Assembly (NCBI GenBank): GCA_964396685.1
Contig: CAYNFS010000001.1
Location: 99,060 to 163,059 of the forward strand
From: CAYNFS01 sp964396685
GTDB taxonomy: Bacteria > Patescibacteriota > Doudnabacteria > UBA920 > 2-01-FULL-46-14
Reading direction: 5' to 3'
Length of the DNA: 64,000 nt
Both the position numbers and the translations under genes were made by a program. Positions within the stretch are counted from its first letter, which is position 1, and the number at the start of each line of letters is the position of its first letter. Positions 15,430 to 24,058 of this stretch are shown here, piece after piece. The notes below the pieces were generated by a model that worked only from the letters and a program-made list of their open reading frames with translations, had not been told where the DNA came from and did no database searches.

Positions 15430-17958
15430 TCATCCGCATTTCGAAAACCCGCAGACATCGCAGGTCATGCAGCCTTCTTTCATGGTAAGCGTTGGGTTGT
15501 CGCAGTCAGGGCAGGCCGGGGCGTAGCCCAAATTGGCAATGGAAACTTTTGTTTCAGGTTGTGAATAAGCAGAGAATCCTTCTTCGCTATTCTCTTTGAG
15601 AACTCCCCCAGCCCCCTCTTTAATCAAAGAGGGGGCAATTGGCTCTTCTTTTCTGCCGAACTCAAGGGCCAGCTTGGTCTGGCCGCGTTTGATATGAGTT
15701 TCCAGGACACGGGCTATGGCGTCAGGAAGCGAGTGGATGGGACCGCCGTTTGAAAAAGCGATATCCGGCCCTCTGATCCCTTTGAGCTGGTCAATGACGT
15801 CGGCAATGGAAATCCCGGAGCGCAGTCCCAGAGAGATGAGGCGGCAAATGGCTTCAGTCTGGGCCTGGAAAAAACCTCCGGCTTTGCCGAGTTGCGAAAA
15901 TACCTCAAACGGCCCGTGCTCGTCTTCGTTGATGGTCACGAAAAGATTGCCGTAGGAAGTCCGCACCCGATAAGTCAGACCGCGCATTACATCCGGCCGC
16001 TCACGCACCATACTTGTTTTGGTATGTCCATTCACCACTTTCCCCGTAAGAACTTTGGCCGCCACTTCGGCAATGTCTGCCTTGCCAAGTTCTGTTGCGA
16101 GCGAAACATGCTCTTTGCCTGGAGCCAAACTTTTGGCTTTGTCCAAGTTTTTATTAAGATTTAAAACCTGCACTTGCCTTGAGCCGTCGCGATACAAAGT
16201 ACAGCCTTTGCAGCCAAGCTGCCAGGCCAGAATATAGCCGTCCTTGATGTCCTGTACCGTGGCCTCATTTGGGAAATTAATGGTCTTGCTGATGGAATTC
16301 TCCACGTGTTTCTGGAAAGCCGCCTGCATGCGGATGTGATCAGGTGCCCCTATATCCATTGCCACCCGGAAAGTGTCTTTGATATCAGAAGGAATACCTT
16401 CGATGTTTTGCAGGGAGCCTTCGTGAATGATTTTTCCCATCAAGGCCTGGTCATATAGACCGCGCTGCCGCAAAGCTTCCTCCAGATACCGGTTCACGTA
16501 CTTATAAGTATGCCCGTCTTTGTCCTGCTTGGTGTAGGAAAGCGCAAACTGCGGTTCAATTCCGGAGGAAGTGTCAAAAAACATGGAGATGGAACCAGTG
16601 GGGGCTACTGTCGTAACCATGGTATTGCGCCGTTTGATCCCACCAGCTGCCCAAGTTGAATCTTTCCAATGAGGAAATGCGCCTTTTTCTTCTCCCAGTG
16701 CCGTTGAGGCGCGGTGCGCTTCCTCCTGAATTGTTTTCATGACAAGCTCCCCGGTCTCAAAACCGGCCGGGGAATCATATCTTAAGTTAAGCTGAAACAG
16801 CATGTCGGCAAAACCCATGACGCCAAGGCCGACGCGACGGGTATTTCTGGACATCTCCTGAACCTCTGGCACGGGGTAATCAAAAAGTTCAATTACATTG
16901 TCCAAAAATCTGGTGGAAACCATGGTGACATGCTCGAGCCTTTTCAAATCCAGCTTGCCTCCTCTCACAAATGCCGCGAGATTGATCGAGCCCAGATTAC
17001 ACACATCATAAGGGGGAAGCCCCTGCTCGCCGCACGGATTGGTGGCCTCAATCGGCGTAGCCGGCATGGTATTGTTGCGGTTGAAAGTGTCCAGAAAAAT
17101 TACTCCCGGCTCGCCGTTGTGCCACGCGTTTTCCACGATTTCGTTGTAAAGCTCCCCGGCTGTCATGTCCGCTTCTTTGATTTCTACGACAATCCCGTGG
17201 CGGTCGCGGGTGATGCGCCGAGGCTTCATCCTCATGCCGTTAAACCGGCAAAGCCACGGCTCATTGGGTCTTTCCGTGACGGCTTTCATAAACTCATCCG
17301 TCATCCCCACGGAGATGTTAAAGTTTCGGATATCTCCCTCTACGCGCTTGCAATGCACAAAATCCAAAATATCCGGATGATCCACCGGCAAAATCGCCAT
17401 GTTGGCTCCGTGCCGGCCCTGCTGTTTGATGACGCCAAAGGCTTGGTTATAAACTTGCAAAAAAGAAACCGGACCCGAAGCCATGCCAACCGAGGTTTTG
17501 ACCACAGTGCCGGCCGGGCGCAGCCGGCCGAAAGAAAAGCCTAAGCCCGAGCCTGCTTTTTGCAAAAGCGCGGCGTCTTTGAGAGTTTTGAAAATCCCTT
17601 CCATACTGTCTTCAACGGGCAGGACAATGCAGTTGGCCACGACCGGGCTGGGCGCGCCGGCATTGGTGATGGTGCGGCCGGCCGGGGTGAATTCCTTGTT
17701 TGCCAGAATTTCAAAAAATTCCCGCTCCCAATGCAAAAAATCTTTCTCGCTTGAAGCGACCGCGTGGGCGATGCGGTGAATCATCTCGCTTGGGGTTTCT
17801 TGACTGCCGTCATCGCGTTTGACCAAGTAGCGCTTTTTCATCATTCTCAAAGCGTTTTCCGAAAATGATTTGTTGACGCTTTCAGCCTCTTTATGAGTCA
17901 TAAACTCATAAACGTGCTTTTCGATCTCGACTAGTTGCAATTGTTTTTTGGCAGTCAT
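15430..17958 (-). CDS. nrdJ: Adenosylcobalamin-dependent ribonucleoside-diphosphate reductase
   Basis: Class II ribonucleotide reductase making deoxynucleotides with adenosylcobalamin as radical source. Landmarks: GRTITNAGAPSP with Cys110, the NPCGEQ..CNLGSINL active-site block around residues 310-330, VAPTGSISMF, and a C-terminal CPDCDNPTLTMKEGC..CDVCG zinc-ribbon/redox tail. 842 aa is typical. A palindromic repeat (15603-15643) encodes the PSLIKEGAGGV stretch before the tail, without frame loss. The gene is downstream of nrdR and a promoter with NrdR boxes. Confidence 0.95.
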   Translation of the reverse strand: MTAKKQLQLVEIEKHVYEFMTHKEAESVNKSFSENALRMMKKRYLVKRDDGSQETPSEMIHRIAHAVASSEKDFLHWEREFFEILANKEFTPAGRTITNAGAPSPVVANCIVLPVEDSMEGIFKTLKDAALLQKAGSGLGFSFGRLRPAGTVVKTSVGMASGPVSFLQVYNQAFGVIKQQGRHGANMAILPVDHPDILDFVHCKRVEGDIRNFNISVGMTDEFMKAVTERPNEPWLCRFNGMRMKPRRITRDRHGIVVEIKEADMTAGELYNEIVENAWHNGEPGVIFLDTFNRNNTMPATPIEATNPCGEQGLPPYDVCNLGSINLAAFVRGGKLDLKRLEHVTMVSTRFLDNVIELFDYPVPEVQEMSRNTRRVGLGVMGFADMLFQLNLRYDSPAGFETGELVMKTIQEEAHRASTALGEEKGAFPHWKDSTWAAGGIKRRNTMVTTVAPTGSISMFFDTSSGIEPQFALSYTKQDKDGHTYKYVNRYLEEALRQRGLYDQALMGKIIHEGSLQNIEGIPSDIKDTFRVAMDIGAPDHIRMQAAFQKHVENSISKTINFPNEATVQDIKDGYILAWQLGCKGCTLYRDGSRQVQVLNLNKNLDKAKSLAPGKEHVSLATELGKADIAEVAAKVLTGKVVNGHTKTSMVRERPDVMRGLTYRVRTSYGNLFVTINEDEHGPFEVFSQLGKAGGFFQAQTEAICRLISLGLRSGISIADVIDQLKGIRGPDIAFSNGGPIHSLPDAIARVLETHIKRGQTKLALEFGRKEEPIAPSLIKEGAGGVLKENSEEGFSAYSQPETKVSIANLGYAPACPDCDNPTLTMKEGCMTCDVCGFSKCG
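15603..15643. repeat. Palindromic element inserted in frame in nrdJ
   Basis: CCCCCTCTTT aatc AAAGAGGGGG inverted repeat read as SLIKEGAGG in the linker before the C-terminal Cys tail. Confidence 0.75.
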
Positions 17959-17986
17959 ATCTTTGATTATTGATAATAATTATTGA

Positions 17987-18433
17987 TTATAATTTTTGCA
18001 GTTCCTTCTTAAACTCTTCTATATCCTCAAACTGTCGGTAGACTGACGCGAAGCGGATGTAGGCCACTTGGTCGTATTTTTTGAGTTTTCGCACCACGAT
18101 ATTGCCGATTTCTTTGGATTAAATCTTGTTGTCTTTCGTTTTGCGCTGGATTTCCTGCTCAATTTCCGAAACCAGCTGCTTGAAAGTCTCTGCCGTTACC
18201 GGCCGTTTCTCCAAAGCCTTGTGCAGTCCGGCTTCCAATTTTTCTTTCGAATAGGGCTCCACCGAACCATTGCGCTTTGTGACCTCCAGATCCAAAATTT
18301 CCACTTCTTCGTAGGTGGAAAAGCGGAATTCGCAAGACTCGCACTCTCTACGCCGCCTGATGGAAAGCCCGTCCGTGGCGACCCGCGAGTCAATGACTTT
18401 GGTCTCGGGATGAGAGCAATAGGGACACTGCAT
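17987..18433 (-). pseudogene. nrdR: nrdR repressor gene interrupted by an in-frame TAA
   Basis: NrdR is the zinc-ribbon/ATP-cone repressor of ribonucleotide reductase genes. The N-terminus is complete: MQCPYCSHPETKVIDSR with CxxC..CESC, then the ATP-cone (KRNGSVEPYSKEKLEAGLHKAL). After ..QRKTKDNKI a TAA occurs at 18119-18121, yet the same frame continues with SKEIGNIVVRKLKKYDQVAY then IRFASVYRQFEDIEEF, the conserved NrdR end, to a stop at 17987-17989. Replacing TAA by GAA or CAA restores a 148-aa protein of normal length. It is either a real nonsense mutation, a strain variant or a sequence error. Confidence 0.85.
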
Positions 18434-18455
18434 AACTTTACGAATTACTAATCAC

Positions 18456-18524
18456 TACGAATATACGAATGAATTTAAGACACACCCGCTTTCCCATAAA
18501 AATGGGTTTATTCGTATATTCGTA
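18456..18524. repeat. Perfect 15-bp inverted repeat in the nrdR leader
   Basis: TACGAATATACGAAT (18456-18470) and its exact complement (18510-18524). Fragments such as TTCGTATTTCGTAAAA follow it and recur at 42390-42404, so it is probably a mobile palindromic repeat. Confidence 0.6.
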
Positions 18525-18576
18525 AAAATTCGTATTTCGTAAAACTTTGTTTTGGTTTCAAAGGGCTTGGAAGAAC

Positions 18577-18592
18577 CCAACATCTTGTGGTT
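18577..18592. promoter_or_regulatory. Probable distal NrdR box
   Basis: AACATCTTGTGG core, weaker match to the ACACnATATATnGTGT-like consensus, with its centre exactly 31 bp from the second box: three helical turns, the usual NrdR-box spacing. Confidence 0.45.
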
Positions 18593-18601
18593 CCACTAGG
18601 A

Positions 18602-18631
18602 ACAATACAACTAGATATAGTTTTCTGTCAA
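18602..18631 (-). promoter_or_regulatory. nrdR-nrdJ promoter with NrdR box in the spacer
   Basis: Minus strand TTGACA (18626-18631), N18, TATTGT (18602-18607). The spacer contains AACTAGATATAGTT (18609-18622), a close match to the ACTATATATAGT NrdR-box core. Repressor binding here would block RNA polymerase directly. Confidence 0.65.
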
Positions 18632-18645
18632 CCCCACAAGAATTA

Positions 18646-18684
18646 ACAAAAAGTGGGGTGAAATCACATGATTTCATCCCACTT
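18646..18684 (-). terminator. Terminator after ftsZ
   Basis: Minus strand AAGTGGGATGAAATC atgt GATTTCACCCCACTT followed by TTTGTT; 15 bp stem, just before the nrdR promoter. Confidence 0.85.
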
Positions 18685-18712
18685 CCCTATTTTTATCCAC
18701 AAACACGAGATC

Positions 18713-18843
18713 CTTCGCCTGCTGGCTCAGGATGACTTCGACCTTCGTCAAGGTCATTTCACCTTTTTCCTGATGAAGGCGGGCCTGCCCGCCGAAATTA
18801 CCTAAAGCAGACGAGATTCTATCACTTCGCTACAGAATGACAG
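18713..18843. repeat. Cluster of palindromic repeats past ftsZ
   Basis: Contains CCTTCGTCAAGG, GGCGGGCCTGCCCGCC and an ACTTCGCTACAGAATGACA end, typical intergenic palindromes. No coding frame or RNA gene is seen here. Confidence 0.5.
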
Positions 18844-18854
18844 GCTCAAAGGGA

Positions 18855-20018
18855 TTATTTCATTTTCTTGCGGATGAAGGCGGGAATATCCAGCTCTGAC
18901 TGCTCCTCGTCTTCTTCCTCTTGATCCAATGCTTTGTGCGCAAACACTGGCTCGCGGGCTTCCCGCATCTCGGCCGGCTCAATAAAGCCCAAAGAACTGG
19001 CAATCGCATGCTTGGGACTCGGTTTTTTGCGCGCAACTTCGTCAAAACCGGTGGCAATTACGGTAATTCTTACCTCATCGCTTATCGCATCGTCAATTAC
19101 GGCACCAAAAATAATTTTGGCGTCAGAGTCCACGCTTCTGGTGATGATCTTGGCGGCCTCGTCCACTTCGTACATGCCAAGATCTTTGCCGCCCGTGACA
19201 TTAAATAATACGCCCTTCGCCCCGTCAATCGATACTTCCAAAAGCGGTGAGTCAATGGCGGCTTTTGCGGCCTCCACCGCGCGGTTTTCGCCAGTTCCTT
19301 TGCCAATGCCCATGAGTGCCGAGCCGGCATCCGCCATGACGCTTTTAACATCGGCAAAATCCACATTGATAAGCCCCGGCGTCGTAACCAGATCAGCAAT
19401 CCCCTGCACCCCTTGACGCAACACGTCATCCACAGTACGAAAAGCGTCCAAAAGCGAAGTCTTTTTATCAATAATCTGCAAAATCCGGTCATTAGGGATC
19501 ACAATGATCGTATCCACCTGCTCCTTAAGCTCCTCCAAAGCTTTGTCGGCAATCTCCCGCCGCTTAGCTCCTTCAAAAGCGAAAGGCCTAGTCACGACCG
19601 CTACCGTCAAAATTCCTTCGTCTTTGGCAAGCTGGGCGACTACCGGACCGGCCCCCGAACCCGTTCCTCCACCTAACCCACAAGTGACAAAAACCATATC
19701 AGAACCTTTGAGCATCTCCAAAATTTCTTCTTTGTTCTCCTCGGCGGCCGTGCGCCCCATCTCGGGGTTCATTCCCGCGCCCAAACCGCGGGTCGTCTGC
19801 TTGCCGATCTGAACTTTTTTGTCGGCCTTGGAATGATGCAGAGCCTGGGCGTCGCAATTAACCGCCACAAACTCAACCCCTTCCAGCCCGGCCGTGATCA
19901 TGCGGTGAATGGCGTTGTGGCCCGAACCACCCACCCCCACGACCTTAATTCTGGCAATTGTTTCGATTTTTGGCTTAATCTCCATACGATTATTATTACG
20001 TTTCGACGACATAATCAA
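18855..20018 (-). CDS. ftsZ: Cell division protein FtsZ
   Basis: Tubulin-like GTPase forming the division ring. Nucleotide-binding GVGGSGHNAIHRM near residue 28, signature loop GLGGGTGSGAGPV around 110, and the C-terminal conserved peptide LDIPAFIRKK that binds FtsA. 387 aa is normal. It follows ftsA by 38 bp and ends before a strong terminator. The first dozen residues are uncertain because MIMSSKRNNNRMEIK offers several starts. Confidence 0.96.
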   Translation of the reverse strand: MIMSSKRNNNRMEIKPKIETIARIKVVGVGGSGHNAIHRMITAGLEGVEFVAVNCDAQALHHSKADKKVQIGKQTTRGLGAGMNPEMGRTAAEENKEEILEMLKGSDMVFVTCGLGGGTGSGAGPVVAQLAKDEGILTVAVVTRPFAFEGAKRREIADKALEELKEQVDTIIVIPNDRILQIIDKKTSLLDAFRTVDDVLRQGVQGIADLVTTPGLINVDFADVKSVMADAGSALMGIGKGTGENRAVEAAKAAIDSPLLEVSIDGAKGVLFNVTGGKDLGMYEVDEAAKIITRSVDSDAKIIFGAVIDDAISDEVRITVIATGFDEVARKKPSPKHAIASSLGFIEPAEMREAREPVFAHKALDQEEEDEEQSELDIPAFIRKKMK

Positions 20019-20056
20019 ATAATACTAAAGCTAAAAACAAAAATCAACCCTCAACT

Positions 20057-21304
20057 TTAAGGCAAAAACTGCTTGAAAAATCTGCGCATTTTCTCAATAC
20101 TGGCGTTCTCCAAAACCTTTCTGGCAAACTTGCTCACTCCTGCCCCCGCTCGGCGATTCAGATATTCGTCCCCCCACAGCACCAGTCCCACGGCCGTGGC
20201 GTATGATGGGTCGTCAACCCGGTCAATGATTGTCGAGATATTCAGAGGGAAACCGACTTGCACTGGAAGCCTCAACTCTTTCTTTGCCAGCTCCACGATT
20301 CCCGCCATTTTTGCTCCCCCGCCCGTAAGCAAAGCGCCCGCGGGAAGCTGGCCGTCCCGGCCGACAGATTTGAGCGCCTTGTTGACCATGGCAAAAATCT
20401 CCTCGAGTCTGGCTTGAATTATCTCCGCCAGATGGTGGCGGGAGACCTCCCCTTCCTCATTTTTGTCAATTTTGGCAAGGTTGATTTCCTCGTCTTTCTT
20501 TATAGCCTGCGGCAAAGCCGAACCATAACCAAGCTTGATTCTTTCCGCCACATCCACCGCGGTGCGAAGTCCTATGGCGATGTCATTGGTAATGTGCGAA
20601 GCTCCGACCGGCAATACCGTGGCATGCAAAAGCTCTGACTCCTCAAAAGCCACCACTCCTGTCGTTCCCCCTCCCAATTCGATAAGCACGACACCAAGCT
20701 CTTTTTGCCGTTTGGTCAGCACCGATTGCGCCGAGGCCAGAGGAGCCAAGACCAAATCGTCGATCTCAACGCCCCCCTGCATAACGCATTTGGTGAGGTT
20801 TTTGATAAAGGGAATGGAAGCTTCAATTATTTGGCTGTCCACCTCGAGCCTGATCCCTGTCATCCCTATCGGATCTTTGATGCCAGCTTGGCCGTCAACC
20901 GTAAATTCCTTGGGGATGATGTGCAAAATCTCGCGGTTTGTCGGAATCTGAATGGCCTGGCTGGCGTCAATCACCCGGACAATGTCGTTTTCGGTAATTT
21001 CTCCGTCAGCCCTGCCCACTGCGATAACCCCGTGGCTTTCCAGGGAAGTGACATGGGCGCCATTGACAGCCACCACGGCGTGTTCCGCCGGCAGGCCGGT
21101 CATGCGCTCGGCTTTCTCCAAAGCCTGTGAGATCGAAGAGACGGCTTCTTCAATGTCAACAATGACCCCTTTGCGAATCCCGCTTGCGGCCGCTTCACCA
21201 ACTCCGATGATGCTTGGCGGCCCGTTTTCCTCGCGCTTGGCCACCACAACCCGGATTGTCGTTGACCCTATATCCAAACCGACTAAAACTTCACCAGAAT
21301 TCAT
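20057..21304 (-). CDS. ftsA: Cell division protein FtsA
   Basis: Actin-like ATPase that tethers FtsZ to the membrane. Phosphate-1 loop GLDIGSTTIRVVVA, SHS2 domain (AEHAVVAVNGAHV), phosphate-2 ELGGGTTGVVAF, adenosine motif LTGGGAKMAGI, and a C-terminal basic amphipathic segment (IEKMRRFFKQFLP) for membrane binding. 415 aa is standard. Its ATG overlaps the yqeY stop by 4 bp. Confidence 0.96.
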   Translation of the reverse strand: MNSGEVLVGLDIGSTTIRVVVAKREENGPPSIIGVGEAAASGIRKGVIVDIEEAVSSISQALEKAERMTGLPAEHAVVAVNGAHVTSLESHGVIAVGRADGEITENDIVRVIDASQAIQIPTNREILHIIPKEFTVDGQAGIKDPIGMTGIRLEVDSQIIEASIPFIKNLTKCVMQGGVEIDDLVLAPLASAQSVLTKRQKELGVVLIELGGGTTGVVAFEESELLHATVLPVGASHITNDIAIGLRTAVDVAERIKLGYGSALPQAIKKDEEINLAKIDKNEEGEVSRHHLAEIIQARLEEIFAMVNKALKSVGRDGQLPAGALLTGGGAKMAGIVELAKKELRLPVQVGFPLNISTIIDRVDDPSYATAVGLVLWGDEYLNRRAGAGVSKFARKVLENASIEKMRRFFKQFLP

Positions 21305-21753
21305 GTTTTTGTTAAAGCTTCTTTTACAAGTTCCGAAACTTTGGCACCTAAGGCTCGGCCTTTGATTTGAGGCATCAAAAGCTTCATAACTTTGCCGAAA
21401 TCTTGAGGGCTTAAAGCCCGGCTTTGACTTACGGCCTCTTGAATAAGGCTAGAAAGCTCCTCTAGAGACAAGGGTTCGGGCAGATAAGATTCGAGAATTT
21501 GCAGTTCGGCTTTCTCCCGAGCCACAAGATCTTCTCTTCCCCCGTTTGCAAACTGGGCAATCGAATCCTGATGACGTTTTACGCTTTTCTCAAGCACGCT
21601 AATGACGTCTTGGGGGGAAGCGGCGCTTTTTTTTTGAATTTCCAGATTGTGAATCTCTGAAATCAGCATGCGCAATACCGAAATCCGGGCTTTATCCTGC
21701 TTTTTCAAAGCCTCCTTGAGATCTTTATTGACCTGCTCAAAACTGATGGTCAT
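21301..21753 (-). CDS. yqeY: GatB/YqeY domain protein
   Basis: 150 aa, helical, matching the free-standing YqeY family homologous to the tail of GatB: the DLKEALKKQDKARISVLRML start, AREKAELQILESYLPEPLS middle and QDFGKVMKLLMPQIKGRA end. The family is linked to tRNA-dependent amidation by homology, but the free-standing form has no firmly known role. It overlaps rpsU and ftsA by 4 bp on each side, so the three are translationally coupled. Confidence 0.92.
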   Translation of the reverse strand: MTISFEQVNKDLKEALKKQDKARISVLRMLISEIHNLEIQKKSAASPQDVISVLEKSVKRHQDSIAQFANGGREDLVAREKAELQILESYLPEPLSLEELSSLIQEAVSQSRALSPQDFGKVMKLLMPQIKGRALGAKVSELVKEALTKT

Positions 21754-21998
21754 CTCCTGCTTCGATAAGTCTTTTTGTAAACGACTGGCAGTTTTCCCAA
21801 TTTTTTAAGCATTTCCCGCTCCTCCGTCAGTGCTACTCTGCGTCTCGCGCTTACGCGCTTTAAATTGCGGGATTTGGCCGGCTCGTAGAATTGTATTCTG
21901 CGCGCACGAACCAGAATACCGCTTTGCTGAATCTTGCGATTAAAGCGCCTCAAGAGGCTTTCAAATGACTCATTTTCTCTGCGCTTGACTTCAACCAC
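21750..21998 (-). CDS. rpsU: Ribosomal protein bS21
   Basis: Small-subunit protein near the anti-Shine-Dalgarno region. VEVKRRENESFESLLRRFNRK then KRVSARRRVALTEE are diagnostic. GTG start at 21996-21998 with a GGGGGTGA-like site upstream. At 82 aa it is slightly longer than the usual 60-70 aa. First gene of the rpsU-yqeY-ftsA-ftsZ run. Confidence 0.93.
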   Translation of the reverse strand: MVEVKRRENESFESLLRRFNRKIQQSGILVRARRIQFYEPAKSRNLKRVSARRRVALTEEREMLKKLGKLPVVYKKTYRSRR

Positions 21999-22059
21999 TT
22001 TTCTAAATTCACCCCCTCAAAGAGATAATTATGGAGCCCACGGCTAAAGATTTGAATTA

Positions 22060-22088
22060 ATTATAACACGCGAGGTTCAAACCGCCAA
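22060..22088 (-). promoter_or_regulatory. Promoter of rpsU-yqeY-ftsA-ftsZ
   Basis: TTGGCG (22083-22088), 17 bp, TATAAT (22060-22065), about 60 bp before the rpsU start. Confidence 0.65.
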
Positions 22089-22089
22089 A

Positions 22090-23337
22090 CTAGGAACGGC
22101 CCAGCCGCTTTTTGACTTCCTCAATAATCCGATCGCGGGAAAAAATCTCTTGCATGCTGCTGCGCAAATCCCGCAAAATCACCGTTTCGTCCAGCGCCTC
22201 TTTTTGTCCGATAATGAGAGCAATTTCTGCCGCCTGCGCCAAGGCCTCCTTGAGCTGATTTTTAATTCCCGCATTGCCTAGCATGGCGGAAGAAGCCGCA
22301 ACCCCTGAACGTTTGAGTTCTTGAGCCAAAAGCAAAGCGCGTCTTGAAGCCGCCGGTCCTAATGCCACGAGGAACACTTCGCAGGTAGCGGCAAAACTGC
22401 GCCGCTCATTCGGGATATGAGCCAAAAAAAATTCCGGCACAGCCAAAAAGCCTAAGATAGGAACCGAAGTCTCCGCTCCCAAATAAGTCGTCCACGAAGA
22501 AAAATTGCCGCCAAAGCCCAAAGGAATTTTGGAATTTTGCGGGAAATTCACCTCAAACAATACCCGCTCCAAAAGCAACTCCCCGGACAGTGCGGGATTA
22601 AGCACGTAGGGGATGGCCAGTTCGTCCATGGCCTCGAGCACCAAGACCAAGTTTTTCCGGCAAGCCTCATCCAAAAAATCCACAATGGGGGGTGCTCCTG
22701 CCAACACCGCCTGACAGGAAACCTTATCGCAGCGCCACGTCTTCATCGGCCGCTCTTCCAGAGCGCCTAAGCAATCTTGGCACAATTCAAACCGCGACTT
22801 CTGCAGATATTCCCGCAGAAGGTTTACATAATCTTTCTGACAGGTCTTGCAGCCCAGGCTGTTGATCTCCAATGCAACGTCTGCTAGTCCCAATTCGGCG
22901 AAAACCTGAATGACGGCGCTTAAAAGTTCTGCGTGCGCAATACCCGAATCGTCCCCCAGCACAAACATACCAAGCTCATGACTTTTCAAAATCCCGTCCG
23001 CCGAAACTGCAAAAACCGGAGCCAAATAGAACCATTTTTCCACGTGCGGCCCTCTGGCTTGGTAATTCTCCAAAAAATGTTTCGCTAAAGTCAGAAAATG
23101 AGTGGGGTTGAGGACGAGTTCCGGCTGAGTGGTCTCGCCTACCTCCAAAATTTTGGCGGCAAAATGATCTTTCAAAACAGGGTGCCGCTCATAGAGGTCT
23201 CGCTGTGCAAGGGGGGAAGGCATAATCTGCCAAAACCCGCTGCTTCGCAGCGTTCGCGCCAGCCAATCCAAACTTTTCTCCAAATCCGCGCTTTGAAGCG
23301 GCGCGGCAATTGGCAATGCCTTCGGTTTCCTAGCCAT
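22090..23337 (-). CDS. Degenerate HisS paralogue, HisZ-like candidate
   Basis: 415 aa. The central part (EINSLGCKTCQKDYVNLLREYL..LCQDC..WRCDKVSCQ) is the bacterial HisRS insertion with its Cys pairs, and the end is an HGTP anticodon-binding domain (CEVFLVALGPAASRRALLLA). The catalytic signatures are missing: the LARGLDYYTG position reads LNPALSGELLLER and motif 2 lacks its Arg/Glu. A true HisS is at 3389, so this is a synthetase-derived protein. Because HisG is the short form that needs HisZ, a HisZ role is plausible, but genuine HisZ usually lacks the Cys insertion. RBS GGCGGAG; 31 bp after lepB. Confidence 0.75.
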   Translation of the reverse strand: MARKPKALPIAAPLQSADLEKSLDWLARTLRSSGFWQIMPSPLAQRDLYERHPVLKDHFAAKILEVGETTQPELVLNPTHFLTLAKHFLENYQARGPHVEKWFYLAPVFAVSADGILKSHELGMFVLGDDSGIAHAELLSAVIQVFAELGLADVALEINSLGCKTCQKDYVNLLREYLQKSRFELCQDCLGALEERPMKTWRCDKVSCQAVLAGAPPIVDFLDEACRKNLVLVLEAMDELAIPYVLNPALSGELLLERVLFEVNFPQNSKIPLGFGGNFSSWTTYLGAETSVPILGFLAVPEFFLAHIPNERRSFAATCEVFLVALGPAASRRALLLAQELKRSGVAASSAMLGNAGIKNQLKEALAQAAEIALIIGQKEALDETVILRDLRSSMQEIFSRDRIIEEVKKRLGRS

Positions 23338-23367
23338 AATTAATCGCTCCGCCTAAGGATTTATTGC

Positions 23368-23949
23368 CTAGTAGGCGGGTACTGTGCTGAAGATTTCAAA
23401 TTCCCGCACGGGAAAAACCCGAAGATACACGCGCCCCACGATGTAGCGGCGAGGCAGCGGTCCCCAGACTCTGGAGTCAGAAGAAGAAAGCCGGTTATCG
23501 CCCAAAACGAAATATTCCTCCGCACCAAGCTTGCGGTCAATGTTGCCGTAAGTAACACTCCCCTCTTTAAGATACGGCTCATCAAGCAGAAAACCTTCTG
23601 GGCTCTGGTCATTGTAAATTTTGGCCATACCATTTTCGATCACGATGCGCTCATTGGGAAGAGCAACAAGGCGCTTGATGAAAAACTGGGAAGGGTCGTT
23701 GGGAAAACGCAAAACTACCACTTCGCCGCGCATGGGTTCTCGAAACCGATAAGTAATCTCGTCAATGACGAGATAATTGCCGTCCTCAAAATTTGGCCGC
23801 ATGGAATCCCCGGTCACCACAAACGGCTGAAACAAAAACCAGCGGATCGGAATGATGATGGCAACCGCGATCACGAAAATTTTCAAAAAATCAAAGATAA
23901 AAAGCGAGACGGCTTGAAATTTATTCTCTTTTTGTGTCTCAAATTCCAT
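23368..23949 (-). CDS. lepB: Signal peptidase I
   Basis: Removes signal peptides from exported proteins. One N-terminal membrane helix (about 22-42), catalytic Ser in TGDSMRPNF, Lys in FFIKRLVALP, and box E GDNRLSSSDSRVWGPL. 193 aa fits the short Gram-positive-like type. Confidence 0.95.
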   Translation of the reverse strand: MEFETQKENKFQAVSLFIFDFLKIFVIAVAIIIPIRWFLFQPFVVTGDSMRPNFEDGNYLVIDEITYRFREPMRGEVVVLRFPNDPSQFFIKRLVALPNERIVIENGMAKIYNDQSPEGFLLDEPYLKEGSVTYGNIDRKLGAEEYFVLGDNRLSSSDSRVWGPLPRRYIVGRVYLRVFPVREFEIFSTVPAY

Positions 23950-24058
23950 GAATTTTGGCGAAAATTAGCCCATCTGTTGCTTCATTATACCCTTAAAATA
24001 AAAAAAATCAACCCCGTTGAATTCTGTCTCTGACAGACCCAATGAGCGGTAATTTCGT

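Noticed and set aside
17987..18433. Alternative genetic code to explain the nrdR stop
   Set aside because: The stop is TAA, which ends many intact genes here; TGA also ends genes (14328, 62398), so no recoding is indicated.
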